Shown one piece after another: positions 31,911 to 44,942 of a stretch of DNA of 64,000 nucleotides (the first letter of the stretch is position 1; each line of letters opens with the position of its first letter). The DNA is from Hygrophila difformis (Eukaryota > Streptophyta > Magnoliopsida > Lamiales > Acanthaceae), in contig JAOANR010000005.1 of NCBI GenBank assembly GCA_030278955.1, forward strand, positions 32,231,849-32,295,848. Reading direction: 5' to 3'. The position numbers were made by a program, and so were the translations under genes. The notes under the pieces are model-generated. The model saw only the letters and a list, made by a program, of their open reading frames with translations. It ran no database searches and had not been told where the DNA came from.

Positions 31911-32798
31911 TGCACAGCAAGTTATAGAAGATTCAAATGGTTCAACGAACAAAGTGTGAAGCACAAGAGAAGGTGGATCATTCAGGCTCAGTAAGCTTGG
32001 CTATCAAGGAGGGAAGGATTATATGTGGAGAAGAATATGCCAAAGGGAAATTTCCAAGAGCCCTGATCCTTTTTAGTACAGCGAAACTGGAATAAGTGCA
32101 AGCTTAACATGTACGAAGAAGCAAGTTTTGGAATTTCAAAGTATACCACCATCTATTCACACGTCGAAGGATTGAGGTTCGGATCTCCAGCTAACGAGAT
32201 GTACTCTATACCAAGACCCATCAGTCATGCCCGGAAATATGATCAATGACATACCAGGGCACCGAATTAGAAACCCATGACAGCAAGCGAAGACGAATAA
32301 GAAACTAGGTATGGATCTGACACAGTGAACTCTACTCCCCCAGACCAAAACCGGACGCTTTCCTTTATAAAACACAAAAGAAGGAAGAGAGAAACGTCCC
32401 TGGCAGCCCCAGATGGATTCAGTCTCCTCAAATGAGTGAGGAAAGATCAATACTCTTTGCTTTATCCCCTTCAGTATGGTTAGACAGTCACAAGCCCAGC
32501 ATGCCTCACGTATAGCTCTTCTGGATATCCAATGCATACCCCATCCTGTAATGTGATCCACGCAACCTGAAATACAATCAACAAGAAAAACACACCACCA
32601 AGCGAGTACAAAAGTAGGCACTGATATCCACGCAGCCCCAAATCACTCTCTATCTACCCCACTCAATTAAGATCAAAATAAAATAGTCACCATTAGGAAA
32701 AAATAGCAAATGCCCGGCCCAAATCACAGTTAAAATCTCACTACATGCTTTAACAATATAGATAAAAGGGATACCCTCCTTTACCATACCGACGGGAC
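31911..32798 (-). mobile_element. Probable LINE 3' UTR (minus strand)
   Basis: Continues the minus-strand LINE beyond its RNase H. A 154-codon frame (32157-32621) shows no domain and is probably chance. No poly(A) tail is visible at the left end, so the copy may be interrupted or truncated near the copia LTR. Confidence 0.4.
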
Positions 32799-35056
32799 CT
32801 AATTAGAGAATAAATGGGCCGACTGCACACAGCTGCAGTCCAGCCCACCCCCACTCCTCCCGTCCTGTTCACTGTCTACATATGGAGAAGAGTACCACTC
32901 CTCTACTTTTACTTCACCAGCAGCTCCCAATCTCGCCCACTTGTCCGCCATGCTATTTCTCTCCCGTAAAATATGTTGCACACGAACACACCCTCCAAAC
33001 TTCAACACGATCATGACTGGATTCACTATATCCCGGAACCTCCATGGAATTAAATCCGGATTTTGCAACCAATGTACCACATTATATGAATCGCACTCGA
33101 AAATAATCACATAATGGGAATCCCTGATCACGAATAATGGCTATACATCACTTCCCCTTTAATCTGAAAGAACAAAAATCACTTCCCCTTTATCATCACG
33201 AATCACCCCTCCAATTCCGGCCGGTCCTGGATTGCCCATAGATGAGCCATCCGAGTTAACTTTCCACCATCCCTCATCCGGTCTTTCCCAGACCAAATTT
33301 CGCTGAGGTACCCTAAACTGACCATTTCTTAGCCTGGAGAAACCCATCGGAAAGCTGAATACCAGCCCCTCAATATGAGTGATTTCGCTTCTGGTCATTG
33401 CTTTCCACCACCAACACACCTGCCATTTTATCATCTCGGTTGCATCCTGTAAACTTACTCTGCTCCTGGAATATGAGATCATTTCGAGCCTTCCATATAG
33501 TCCATATGATAGCCAAACCAGTGAGAAGCCACACTTGTTTATGCTCGTTTTTTACTACCACATCCCCCCACCAATCCATTAAATGACTTACCTTTCCTGG
33601 TAGCACCATTACCACTCCAAACCAAGCAGCCCTCCTCCGCCAAAGTTCTCCTGTGAACTTACATCTGGTAAACAAGTGATCACAGGATTCTATCTCTATC
33701 AAACATACCTGACAGCATGCATTTTCAACAGCAATACACCCACGCTTAACCAATGTTTCCCTTACTGGTAAAGCGTTATTGGCTAGCTTCCATGCTGTCA
33801 ACTTCACCTTCATTGGCACCTTAATTTCCAGAATGCATTCCATATGCCCTTTAATACATTCCCATCTCCAGCGACACCAAGATTCCAACAAGACTTGGAG
33901 GTATACTCCCCATTCGATTCCATTGTCCAAACAACTTTATCTTTTAGAAATCTGTTTAATGTACTCCTTCTCAACAGTTTCATCAGCTGATCCCATCCTT
34001 CAACCTCCCAATCGAACAATGGTCTCCTCAATTTAATACTCCATTCCCATACATAACCAAACCATTGTCCATACTCAGCGATCTTGCCCTTCTTATTGAT
34101 TGCTAACGCAAAAATCCTGGGATATAGGACCTGCAATGGCCACCCTTTGGCTGTCCATGAATCCTACCAAAATCGAGTTGCCATTCCATCTCCCACTACC
34201 ACTTTAAACCCTTCACCAGCCCCTCCGTTTTCATCAACTCCCATGATTGGCAAATCCTACCCCATACTGACCGTCCTATCTTTACATCAGGCACGAGCAT
34301 GTTACTCTTTCCATAATATTTAGAATCAATTACTTGCTTCCACAATGCATCTTCTCTTTACCTCCATTTTAATAATAAAGCAACATTGAACTTGTACGTA
34401 TCCCAAATACTCAAGCCCCATCCCTAACATGTTGACAGATTTTATCCCACCCAATTGTGTGCATCCTTCTTTCACCCCCCCATTCGTTCCAAAAAAATCG
34501 TCTCTTAATTTTTTCCAATCGCTCCGCCACCCCTTTAGGAACTTTGAAAATAGAGAGATAATAGACCGGAAGACTACTTAACACAGACTTAATGAGACAT
34601 AATCTTCCAGCTTGAGTAAGCAGCCTCCCCTTCCAACCCGCCAGGCGCCTCTCCACTGTATCGAGAAACGGTTGCCAAATCCCCATGCTATTGAGTCTAC
34701 CGCCTATAGGAATGCCTAAATAAGTGAGAGGCCATTTCCCTACACCGCAACCAAGAATTGTCGCAGCCTCCCTCTCTACCCCCTCTGTACAATTAATTCC
34801 CAGTAAAACACTTTTCCTGTAGTTTATTCTTAACCCCGTTGCAAGGGACAAGCACCTTAAAATTCTCTTCAGAATAATTATCTGAGATATCTCGCCATCA
34901 CAAAAAAAAGATGGTATCGTCAGCGAACTGCAGATGAGAAATAATGGGACCACCTTCTCCTGACTTCAGCCCTGAAATGAGCCCGACATCAGCTGCCTTA
35001 GTTACCATGCAGTTTAAAAGCTCGACCACCAATACGAACAGGAACGGGGAAAGTTT
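32799..35056 (-). pseudogene. L1-type LINE, 5'-truncated and broken: RT end, zf-RVT, RNase H
   Basis: Order on the minus strand: RT from PFLFVLVVE and the catalytic box as FADD (about 34930), then YLGIPIGGRLNSMGIW, KRRFFWNE (34953-34411); linker FALAINKKGKIAEYGQW (34136-33810); zinc region CCQVC...CDHLF (33930-33370); RNase H SDGSSMGNPGPAGIGGVIRD and FECDS...RERNSMADKWAR (33482-32799). Breaks: an extra base in an 8-T run after FADD, further shifts, and loss of about 20 residues of RNase H including its Glu region near 33150-33190. Same family as the LINE at 42062-46460, opposite strand. RT start and endonuclease are absent. Confidence 0.85.
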
Positions 35057-35519
35057 AATTATTAACTAATTTAATAAAATCAAATTAATTTAATATTTTT
35101 CTGGCTTCGGCTCTGTAAATTTTATTAAATATTTTATAAATTTATTTTATTAAATAAATTTTACTTAATAAATTATCTTAATAAAATTATTAATTTAATA
35201 AAATAAATTTTAGAGAAATAAATGCAATAATAAATTAAAAATAAAATAAATATAGAATATAAGAGTAAATAAAAAAATATTTCAACTAAAAATAATATAA
35301 AAATTAATTAAAGAGAATATTAAAAGATATAATTAAATTATTTAATAATTATCAATTAATATTATTTAATAATTGTAAAAATAAATAAATATTTATTATT
35401 ATAATTATTTGTATAACAAAATAAAATAAATTAAATTCAATTATTTTTTAATTTTTTTAATAATATTATATAAATAATTATTGTAATAAAAGAATTATTT
35501 ATATATTTAAGAATGGACA
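35057..35519. other. Very AT-rich block
   Basis: Mostly A and T with repeated AATAAATT-like words. No gene. It could be the interior of the CACTA-like element ending at 35783, or simple decay. Confidence 0.5.
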
Positions 35520-35783
35520 AAAGCCTTAGCGACCGCACTTTGGGGTCGCTAGTGCGGTCGCTAGAGTTTTTTTAAAAAATATTAATTTAAAAAAAAAAGA
35601 AAAATGGAAAAAATTTGCAACTGCAATTAAGTGGTCGCTAATGCGGTCGCTAAAAGATATTATTTTTGTTTCTGGGTCGCAATTTCGATCGCCATTTTGT
35701 GACAAAAGAAGTTGGTCGCAAATTAGCAACCTACTTCGCGCGGTCGCAGATTGGGGTTGCTAAATTGATTTTTTCTTGTATTG
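35520..35783. mobile_element. CACTA-type transposon terminus with subterminal repeats
   Basis: About ten copies of GGTCGCTA/TAGCGACC-like words in both directions, then TTTTTTCTTGTATTG at the end. This resembles the complement of the CACTACAAGAAAA terminus, with one mismatch. The partner end and a transposase are not seen. Confidence 0.6.
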
Positions 35784-37248
35784 TTATTGATTCACTTGGA
35801 AGGCCCGGATGATCATTGTGTGACAATGCAACTTTCCATGCCACAACTTTAGGATTGTCACGAGCCCCACATATCGCGCGAGGAAGGAATAAAGACTTAA
35901 CTATTTGGGGAGCTGAGGCGCGCGACAACCTAACTCCACGCCACAACTTCATGCCAGTTGTGACACGTCTTCACCTTTTTTTTTGTGTAAACATTGACAC
36001 TCATGTGTAGCAAAGGTGTATGGGAGCTCAAACCACACATATTACAAAGGGGGATAGGAGGCCGAGTGAGAGTCAACCCCCAAACCATGAGGTAGGAAGT
36101 CATGGGACATGACCACTAGATCAAGTCACCATTCCCAACACATCTTCACCTTTCATGCGAAGACACTTGACAATCAGAACTGACTTGAGGACTACGAGGA
36201 TTCCACGCCATAGTTGTAATCTTACGCGCCAATACAAGTTATCACGAGCCCAGTTGTCAGGAGTTCTGTTATCACTTGTATATTGGATTTTTATCACTTT
36301 TCCAGTGAAATTGTTTAGTTGTCCCTGATTGTGTCTATCCATGTAATTGGGCCCATCTCCTATAAATAGGACTCCTTGTACTAATTTTCACCACCTTTGG
36401 ATGAATTAAGACTTTTATCCTTTTCTCCATTGAAGGTGATTGAGAGTTCTTGAACTTTCAACTTGGTGTTTAATCATACTTGGCCAAACATTGAATCCAA
36501 GGTATGATAACTTGAATTGTATTAAATTTTTGGAATTCAAGGTGGAAGGAATGGGTTTTAATTAGTTTAAATTCATTTCCAAAGCTATTGGATTACTTAG
36601 ATATCGTATCTAGCTTCGATCCATGCCAAAAATAATGTCGAAGGTTCGTAAAGAACTTCAACTATTTGAAACCACATCGAGCCCGCGCATCCGCAACCTC
36701 ATTTTCTTCAGCATAGATGTACACAATCTCATGACCCTGTTAAGTATCCCACATTTTCCATATGTTGGATCTTTCTTTGCTTGTATGAATATGAAGCACT
36801 TCATCCATAGCACTTAGTTTTGGGTTGAGACCTCATATCCATCATCTTTCGAACATAGTATCAGAGTCATAGGTACCCATGTGGGTATCTCATCTTCGTC
36901 TCTGAAATGAATATCATCTATACGTTGATATGAGTCACCCCACCGATAGCCAATTGGTTTTGAATTGAAACTTTATATCCATCTCGTCTTTCTAGCAAAC
37001 CCAATTCCTAAAGCCTGCAAACCCCATTCCGTAATCCATGTGCTCTGCCTCTAAGTTCTCAGCTACCCCCATAATTAAACCCTTCAATCCAAGTACCACT
37101 GCCATCCCTAATCGCTGCCCCGGAAAGAAGCGAACATTGGTTGCTTAATCCAATAGATTCATTGATGGTCAACAACTATGACGGTGGTAATGAAGATTCT
37201 AGATGTTTTTCATGTCTCATTGGTGGATTTAGACACTCCCGCGACAAC
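35784..37248 (+). mobile_element. Plus-strand LTR-like region with degenerate primer site
   Basis: A TATA box CCTATAAATAGG (36359-36370), then, about 490 bp on, TAGTATCAGAG (36856-36866), a one-mismatch relative of the TGGTATCAGAG primer site. The last codons before the solo LTR read RCFSCLIGGFRHSRDN, a possible decayed zinc knuckle. No full protein. Likely an old copia- or gypsy-type element split by the solo LTR. Confidence 0.4.
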
Positions 37249-39309
37249 TGTAATACCCAGATTATTCTACATATATTTTAAATTAATCTATTAAAACCAT
37301 TTTATTACTTGTATAATTATTTATATGCATAATAATTTATTAATACACAAATATGTATACATATAATTATAATGTATAATAATAATAGTAATAATAATAA
37401 TTATAATAACTAGCATAATAATAATAACAATAATAAAACAATATATATATATATATATGTGCATAGTAGTTAGGATAAGATTTAATCTATGTTTAGTATA
37501 TTACTAACTTAAAATGCTAGCAAAAGATTTGGAATAAATCTTGGAAGATTTAAATCCCTAGGTGCCGCCCTTTACCCCTTTTTAAGTCAAATCTTCTTCA
37601 TCTTCTTATTTTGTTACTCAAACCATTATTGCGTACACAAAAAAATAGGAGAAGAAGAAAGAAAAAAAAAAGAACGAAGAATAAAAAAAAAGAAGATTGT
37701 AGTTCCATCTTCTTCCAAGCATCAAGGACGTCCCATAATTGAAGTGGGAGGAACGGAGGCAATCTAACAAGAGTAGGACTTAAGGCGAGAAGATTTCTGT
37801 AGGATCCCTCGAATCACATTATGGTAGGTTAATCAACGTCCCTATATGCAATTTTAAGGTTAGAGTTTTGAATTGTTGAAGTTAGGTAGGCTCTCCTTAG
37901 TATGAATTTCTGCGACAGAACTTGAAATCTGGACATAATGAATCTTTCGATTATGCTATATTTTGAATTTCGAAATTTGATGAACTAAGAAATTGTAGCT
38001 ATGACTCTAGAATGCATGGTAAAAATTTCAGAATTTTTGAAGGTGTTTATCAATGCTAAACAAATTTTCTACTAGATCTGCTCCTGTGGATTTTTGGGAC
38101 AGAATTGAAACCTTATAAAAATCTGTAGTTTGGGTTATTTTCGAATAAGAATTGAGAAAAACTTGAAACACAAAACTTACAAAACTTATAAATAATTTTG
38201 TCAGGAGACTAACCTGAAAATTTCGGAATTTTTGGATAAGTAATTATTTTTATAGAATTTATTTTCGAAGACAGCGTAATTTTGTCGGCAGAATAGTGCT
38301 TCTATACAAAATCTAATTTTTCCATCAACTTCGAGTGAAAATCTGTAAAAGTGTAAAAGATGAAAGTTTTACATCTTTGCATTTTAAATCTAACTTGAAA
38401 AGTTTGGAATTTTCGGAGCAATAATTAATTTTATAGAGTTTTTATAACAATGCAGCATCTGTTAAATACATCCCTGCCAAGTATTTATGATTGTATGGTT
38501 TATTGTGACACGGTTGTTGACACATTTTATTCCAGTGTTAGTAAATTAAAGTGTTCTTTATATAACATCAATAATTGCCAAAGTACTTTAGGAAATCCGA
38601 GTGTTGAATGCCCGCGATCGAGAATTTTGCCGAAACGGCTCATGTTATTGAAAAAGGCCTAGACGGTATGCAAGAGTCTATACTCCCGTATACTTCCTAT
38701 TTTTGGATTATGCGTGGGCACCGATGTGAGTCTGTATAGGGTCCGCTACATAACCGTGGATCCGATTGTGGTCCCGTGAGACAATTGTTTCTCACATATG
38801 ATGTTGAAATTATGAATGATATTATGTTTGGGTGTCCTCGTGATGTCTTATTAGTACGGCGGCGATTCTAACTTAATTATTTTTAATAATTCTTTTTACT
38901 CTTATCGGAATATATTGCAACGAAAAAAAATAATTTAATGTTGTAAGTGGGAATATGATTAGCCTACTCAGTAATTCATACTGACAACCCATCTTTTAAA
39001 TTTTTCTTTTCAGACTCACAGAACTAGAAAGGTGGAGCATGGAGCATTGCATGGGGATGATTTCTCAAAAGACATGATGCATATTTTAATTGTTTTTTTT
39101 TTCCATTTCATAAATCAATATTTTAAAACATGTTACTCGTTTTCACAATTCCGTATATTTATTTTCTTTTGAGTAAATCCCTATGCATGTGGTATGATAA
39201 AAATTAGCCTTAGCATTTTCTCAGTTAAGTTAGCCAAGGGCGAGCTTAATTGGGAGAAATGTGGCGGTAGCATCACGACCTTATTTGTTTTGAAATCCGA
39301 TGTGTTACA
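37249..39309 (+). mobile_element. Solo LTR of a Ty3/gypsy element (2061 bp)
   Basis: Starts TGTAATACCC, ends TGTGTTACA, and is flanked by ACAAC on both sides (37244-37248, 39310-39314). No internal region, so it arose by recombination between LTRs of one element. It is diverged from A, B and C LTRs but has a donor-like GGTATGC (38665), hairpin 38968-38984, acceptor-like CAG (39011-39013) and terminal hairpin 39217-39258. AT microsatellites lie at about 37380-37460. Confidence 0.9.
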
Positions 39310-39314
39310 ACAAC

Positions 39315-39667
39315 ATTTTCTGGCGTAATAGTTATTCCCTACTCGGGACCAATTCATTATTTTTTTTTGTAACACAGCCTGACAAGGCGAGCAAAGGAGA
39401 AAAGAAAACATTACAAACCAAAAGAAACTCGATCAAGAACTAAATCCACAAAACCTCTGTTCCAGCCGCATCTCACTCCAAAAAGGTCACAATCTCATCC
39501 GCGGGATTCATTATTGAGCGGTGAAAATTGTAATAGGTGTATCCAAGTTTTAATGACGGTCGAACGATAGTAAAAATGTCATTAGACACCCCGTATCTAC
39601 TTAATTTTTTTTATAAAAACAGAAAAAGAAAAAAACAAGCCTAATTCCCCCTAACCAATAAAATATG
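39315..39667 (-). mobile_element. Short LINE 3'-end-like fragment (about 39352-39510) and flank
   Basis: On the minus strand a sequence with TTTGCTCGCCTTGTCAGGC ends in GTGTTAC and an A-run (plus-strand T-run at 39360-39369). This looks like a LINE tail with poly(A). No coding sequence. 39511-39667 shows nothing recognisable. Confidence 0.35.
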
Positions 39668-39924
39668 CTCCCTCTGTCCCACATGAAATGTCTCATTTCA
39701 TTTCTTCACACAATCTAATGCACTTTTTTAATAGTTAATATCTCAAAATATATACAACTAAAAATTATATAAAATATATTCTAAAACTATACGATTAGAC
39801 GAATCTAACAAAACCAAACTCGACTATTGTTTTCAAATATATAATTACAATAATATTGAGTCAAAGTTGAACAATGAACAGTATCAAAAAGTCAAACGGG
39901 ACAATTCAAGTAGGACGGAGGGAG
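39668..39924. mobile_element. Stowaway-type MITE 1 (257 bp)
   Basis: Terminal inverted repeats CTCCCTCTGTCC...GGACGGAGGGAG; TA follows on the right, TG on the left. AT-rich interior without coding. Confidence 0.85.
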
Positions 39925-39948
39925 TAGTATTAAAATGGGACGAATATG

Positions 39949-40002
39949 CTTCCTCTGTCTAATATTGTTTCTTACGGGCTCTCCCATCACATCGTTCAAA
40001 GT
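39949..40002. mobile_element. Stowaway-type MITE 2, left part, split by element C
   Basis: CTTCCTCTGTCTAATATTG at the left edge pairs with the inverted end at 55241-55450 (ACAGAGGTAG). Both arms continue to match for about 28 bp. Confidence 0.7.
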
Positions 40003-40194
40003 TGCAATACCCGAGAAATCGACATCGAGAATTTAAATCCAAATATTTAACGATTGGATTTATTTATTAAAAATCGAAATAATTCCGAGAGAGCGGAATT
40101 AAATATTTCGGACAGTCGCGACTCGGGATAGATTTATCGAATTGTCCCAACAATCTCGGATAATTCATATATTATGATTTTTAGAAATAAAATC

Positions 40195-40263
<69 letters not shown>

Positions 40264-42061
40264 GAAAAAAAAGGGCTGGTGGCCGCGCGGTGATGGCGCG
40301 GGGCGCGCCACCAACAGCAGCTCACAGGATGAGCGTTATGCTCGGGTTTTGAATTCATTTCGGCGTGGGACGTTTCAAGACGTTGGGAATTCAATCCCCA
40401 GCCATTGAGGGACGTTGTGGGGTGCTTAGCAATGAATATTGGGTGCATTAAGACCCCAACAAACCAGTTATGAGGTGGTATGATCATTGGAGGGGATCTT
40501 TTGAAGTCATGGGGTGAGTAGGGGTTTTGGATGAAGTTTGAGGGAGTTAAGTCGGGGGTTATGAAGTTAATTTTATCCCCTCACCTCCCTAGTATCCTAT
40601 GGTAGCCATTGGACTGCTCCCCACCTCTATAAAGACCCCTAATCAGACTCCAAATCCACACATTTGCACTTCATCCGAAATTGAGAGTTCAAAGTGAGTG
40701 TGGGTAAGTTTGTGAGTTGTGCTTCACTTGGCAGAGGTGGTGGACGAGTTCAAGTGGTCCAATCCTTTCTCCTACATGTAGGTAAGAGTTCTACTTCATT
40801 CCCTTGGTCTTAGATTCGAGTCTCTTGCCCTAGAATTGAGATTTTCCTCCGACAATTCCAAAATAGATTCAATCGGGGAGAGGTGTTGATTCGTGGGGCT
40901 GTTCCAGACGATCTCGGGCATTCTACCAAGGAGATTCTCGATTCCTAACTCATCTCAAGTAAGCTAGTATTGTGTACGTCGTTTTTTTAGAGGTTTTGGT
41001 TGAGACCCAATCGAGTTATAGTTCAATCTCCATTCGTTAGACATGATTTGGATATCGAAATTCGATCTGGTATTCTGGAATAGATTGCTGTCAGTTTAAT
41101 GATTTTTATGCAATCAGACTTTGTTGGTCTATTTACTCTTCCTATGATCGTTTTTCGTGCTTAAGGTCTTCATGTAACTTGTTCAATTTTGTGTCTAGAT
41201 TCTCTCTGTAAAATTTTGTGATTTTTGGAGCATTATTCAAATTTCCATGAATTTTTGAATAAACAGTGGTCGGATGGAACGAAGAGTTTGAAAACCTTGA
41301 AACAGTAGGTTCTAAAATGATTTTTTTTGGGTCACTTAGAGTCCGAATTTGAATATTCTTATTTCTAAGAAAAATGTTCATTTGGATGTGTTCTAGCTTC
41401 TGTAACTTTTCCAGAATTTTTAGAAATAGTTTCCTACATTTTTAAAATGCAATTTGGGAAACTGCCACAGTGCCATTTTTGGTCGGTAATTCTATTTTGT
41501 GTATTTGATGAACTAAGAGTCGAATGTCACTCATTTTTTATATACATGAAATCAGGATGGATGGTGATATTATGAAATGATAAAAATATGGTTTTGAAAC
41601 TTCGTAAGCTTTGATCGAGTGGGATGCCCAATGTGTTAGAGGGTAAGTGCACTTGGCGTGAGCTCGTTGGGCCGCCCCCTCTTTTGTAGCCAAAACGGCA
41701 CATATGATATTGTGGTTTCGTGATTGTAAGAGTCTATACTCCTAGATGTATCCGTATGGGTTATTTAGGGCTCCGGAGTGGTCTGTATAGGGTCACTGCT
41801 TTCACATCCCTCGTGGGTACGAGTCCCAGAGGTGGGTTGATTCCAAGGGGACTTCCCTAGAATCTTTATGTTGAGTCCTTATGGGTTTTAGTCTCAAAGG
41901 GCAAAAAAATTGGTGTCCTCGATCATAACGAACATTGGTAAAATACTCGTAGGATATGTGTAAGAGATTTTAAAATTTATTTTATTTATTCGTCTTATTA
42001 AATTAAAATATTACCTTTGTGTACTCTTCTAAAATCTTTTAAAATTCGTTGTGCTATTAAC
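40003..42061 (+). repeat. Element C 5' LTR, first segment
   Basis: Starts TGCAATACCC (the 3' LTR has TGTAATACCC). TATA box CTATAAAG at 40627-40634. Donor-like GGTAAGTGC at 41642, conserved block about 41753-41782. About 155 bp present in the 3' LTR (around 53725-53880) is missing at 41040. Interrupted by the LINE at 42062. Confidence 0.85.
40195..40261. repeat. (ATA)n microsatellite in C 5' LTR
   Basis: About 22 uninterrupted trinucleotide units. The matching place in the 3' LTR (about 52933-52942) has only about three. Confidence 0.95.
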
Positions 42062-44942
42062 TGGCAGGGGTTAGGGAGGAAGACAGGGGCTGGTTGGTGA
42101 GGAATTTCACGGAAGAGGAAGTTAGAGCGGCTGTTTGGAATTGTAATGGTAATAAAGCACCGGGGCCGGATGGGTATAATATTGAATTCTTCAAAAAATA
42201 CTGGGAGATGGTCAAGGGTGAGGTGATGGAAATTTTTAGGCAACTGGAATCTGAGGGAACATTGCCAAGGGAGGTTGGGAGTTCTTTTATCACTTTGATA
42301 CCTAAGATTGAAGATCCTATGGAGTTTAAGGATTTTAGGCCTATCTCGCTTGTGGGAAGTGTTTACAAAATTGTAGCAAAGGTGTTAGCTTCAAGGTTAA
42401 AGATGGTACTGGATGGGCTGGTGGGAGCTGCGCAATCGGCTTTTGTGAGTGGAAGGCAGATCATGGACAGCGTCTTAATTGCAGCTAAGACAATACACTC
42501 GACAAGAGTGGCCGGCAGGAGTGGCTTTGTTGTAAAACTAGATTTTGCCAAGGCATACGACAACGTATCTTGGGACGCTTTGTTTAATGTGCTTGAGGCA
42601 ATGAAATTTGAGGAAAAATGGATTTTTTGGATGAGGGAGTGCATTTGCTCTGCCTCTGCTGCAGTGTTAATCAATGGAGCACCATCGAGATTTTTTAAGT
42701 TGCAAAAGGGACTACGACAAGGGGATCCGCTCTCACCGTACCTATTTGTCTTGGTAGTATAAATTTTGAACCGGATGATGAACAAAGCTGTCGAGCTGGG
42801 GTTATATGGCGGTTTGGAGGTAGGAGGTGGAGGGCCGATGATTACCCATCTTCAATATGCCGATGATACCATGCTGTTTTGTGAAGGTAATTTACATCAA
42901 ATTATTTTGATCAAAAGGATTTTACGATGCTTCACACTAGCGACGGGGTTAAGGATTAATTATGGGAAAAGTCGAATTTTTGGGATTAATTGTGAGAATG
43001 AATTGGTGCTGGGAGCAGCAAGGTATTTGGGTGTGGAGTTGGCAATTGGCCGATGGATTATTTAGGGATCCCAATAGGAGGCAGGATTAATGGAACTGCG
43101 ATTTGGAAACCAGTTTTGGATAAGGTGGAGAAACGGTTGGCGGGGTGGAAGGGTAGGATATTATCACAAGCAGGAAGATTGTGCTTGATGAAGTCAGTAT
43201 TAAGCAGCTTACCGGTTTATTATTTGTCTATTTTTAAAATCCCAAAGTCTGTAGCTGAACGTTTGGAAAGGATAAAACGACAATTCTTTTGGAATGAAAC
43301 TGAAGGGAGAAGGAAAATGCATACAATTTGTTGGGATTTGATTAGTTTACATAAGGAAGACGGAGGGTTGGGAAACTGGAATATCCTGAAGTTTAACTCG
43401 GCTTTACTACTTAAATGGAGATGGCGGTTTGGGGTTGAACAAGGGCTTTGGAAAGATGTGATCAATGCTAAATATTATGGGGGGGGGGGGGAACCCTTTA
43501 ATACCTGAAGCGAGGGCTGCTGGCACAACATGGGGGAAGATCAGTGGCGATTGGGATAGCTGGGGCGAGGATGGGCAGAGGGGAAACTTTAAAATAATGG
43601 TGGGTAATGGTGGGCGGACGAACTTTTGGTCGGATGCTTGGGTGGAAAGTGGTATATCGCTAAAGATAGCTTTCCCAAGAATTTATGCACTTGCTACTAA
43701 AAAGGATGGAAAGATTGTTGATTTTGGGCATTGGTGCGGTTTTGAGTGGGTATGGGATATTTCATTGAGGAGACGCCCTTTCGATTGGGAGTTAAACACT
43801 TGGAATGAGTTTTTACAAATCCTGGAGAGACAGAAAATGAATAGATACTTGAATGATGGGTTAAAGAAAGCAACGGATGTTTCTCAACAAGAACTTGCTG
43901 GTGGCGGCTTGATGAGGATGTTGAGGATTCTAGGAGATGGATTTGGAGTCGAATATAGAAGATTCAATGTCCTATGAAAGTGAGGTTGCTGGTATGGAAA
44001 ATTTTACATCTTGCTCTACCAGTTCGTGAAACACTAGCCAGGAGGGGCTGTATATCAATGCAAAACGCACAATGCCCTTGGTGCAATAGCGAGGTGGAGA
44101 CGGTTGATCATCTATTCTGTAGATGCGAAGGCGCTGCAGATTTGTGGTACGAAGGAGTGAGATGGTTCAGATTGGAGTGGGGGATCCCTGGTAAGGTGAA
44201 TAACCTATTGGCATGGTGGCTGGGCAATTATCCTAGTAGGGAGGCTAGAAAGGTCTGGGATTTGACAGGTATGGCCATTAGTTGGATGGTGTGGAAGCGA
44301 AGGAATGCAAGGGTATTCAAGGGTGAAATCTACAATAGACAGTTGGCCTTGTACGAGATTAGGTGGATGGTGGCGTTGTGGAGACAGGCGGCGGTGGGAG
44401 GTTTTGATGTTACTCTGGCTAGCCAGGAAGTTAATTTTCCGAATGGATTGGCACAGTCTGGCAGGGGGCATAGCAAGGCTCCAAGGTCAGGATTGGTTTG
44501 GGAAAGGCCCCAAGAAGGGTGGTGGAAAATAAATACGGACGGGTCCTCACTTGGTAATCCCGGGCTGGTAGGGATTGGAGGTGTTATTAGAGATCACGAA
44601 GGGGTGGTAATCTTTGTCTTGTCAGATGCTATTGGGATCAAGGACTCGAGTGAAGCTGAAATAACGGCATTGAGTAGGGTGGGTGAAGCTCTTGTAAGGG
44701 ATCAAGGCTTCCCTTTACCTAGACTAATTTTTGAAAGTGACTCAAATAATTTGGTGGGATGGATGAATAATTCGGGAAACGTCCCATGGAAATATTCGAA
44801 GCTGTTGGTTCATATTATGGCGGTCATGCAATTCGGAGGTGACGTACGCATTCACCATATTATGCGGGAAAGAAATGGGGAGGCAGATTATTGGGCACGT
44901 AGAGGAGCAACTGGCGAAGGGAGAATAGAGGAATGGTATTGA
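42062..44942 (+). pseudogene. LINE ORF2 remnant: RT, zf-RVT, RNase H
   Basis: RT starts with NFTEEEVRAAVWNCN and KAPGPDGYN, then DFRPISLVGSVYKI, KLDFAKAYDNVSWD, GLRQGDPLSPYLF and the catalytic YADDTMLF. Then YLGIPIGGRING, RQFFWNET, zinc region CPWCNSEVETVDHLFC and RNase H INTDGSSLGNPGLVGIGGVIRD, SSEAEITAL, FESDSNNLV and RERNGEADYWARR, ending at TGA 44940. Breaks: TAA at 42760-42762, a one-base loss near 43060, a shift in an 11-G run (about 43481-43491) and a shift near 43865-43975. The endonuclease is absent. It would have primed reverse transcription at nicked DNA. Confidence 0.9.

Noticed and set aside
32157..32621. Minus-strand Cys/Trp-rich 154-codon ORF
   Set aside because: Follows the LINE RNase H stop and shows no conserved domain; treated as 3' UTR.
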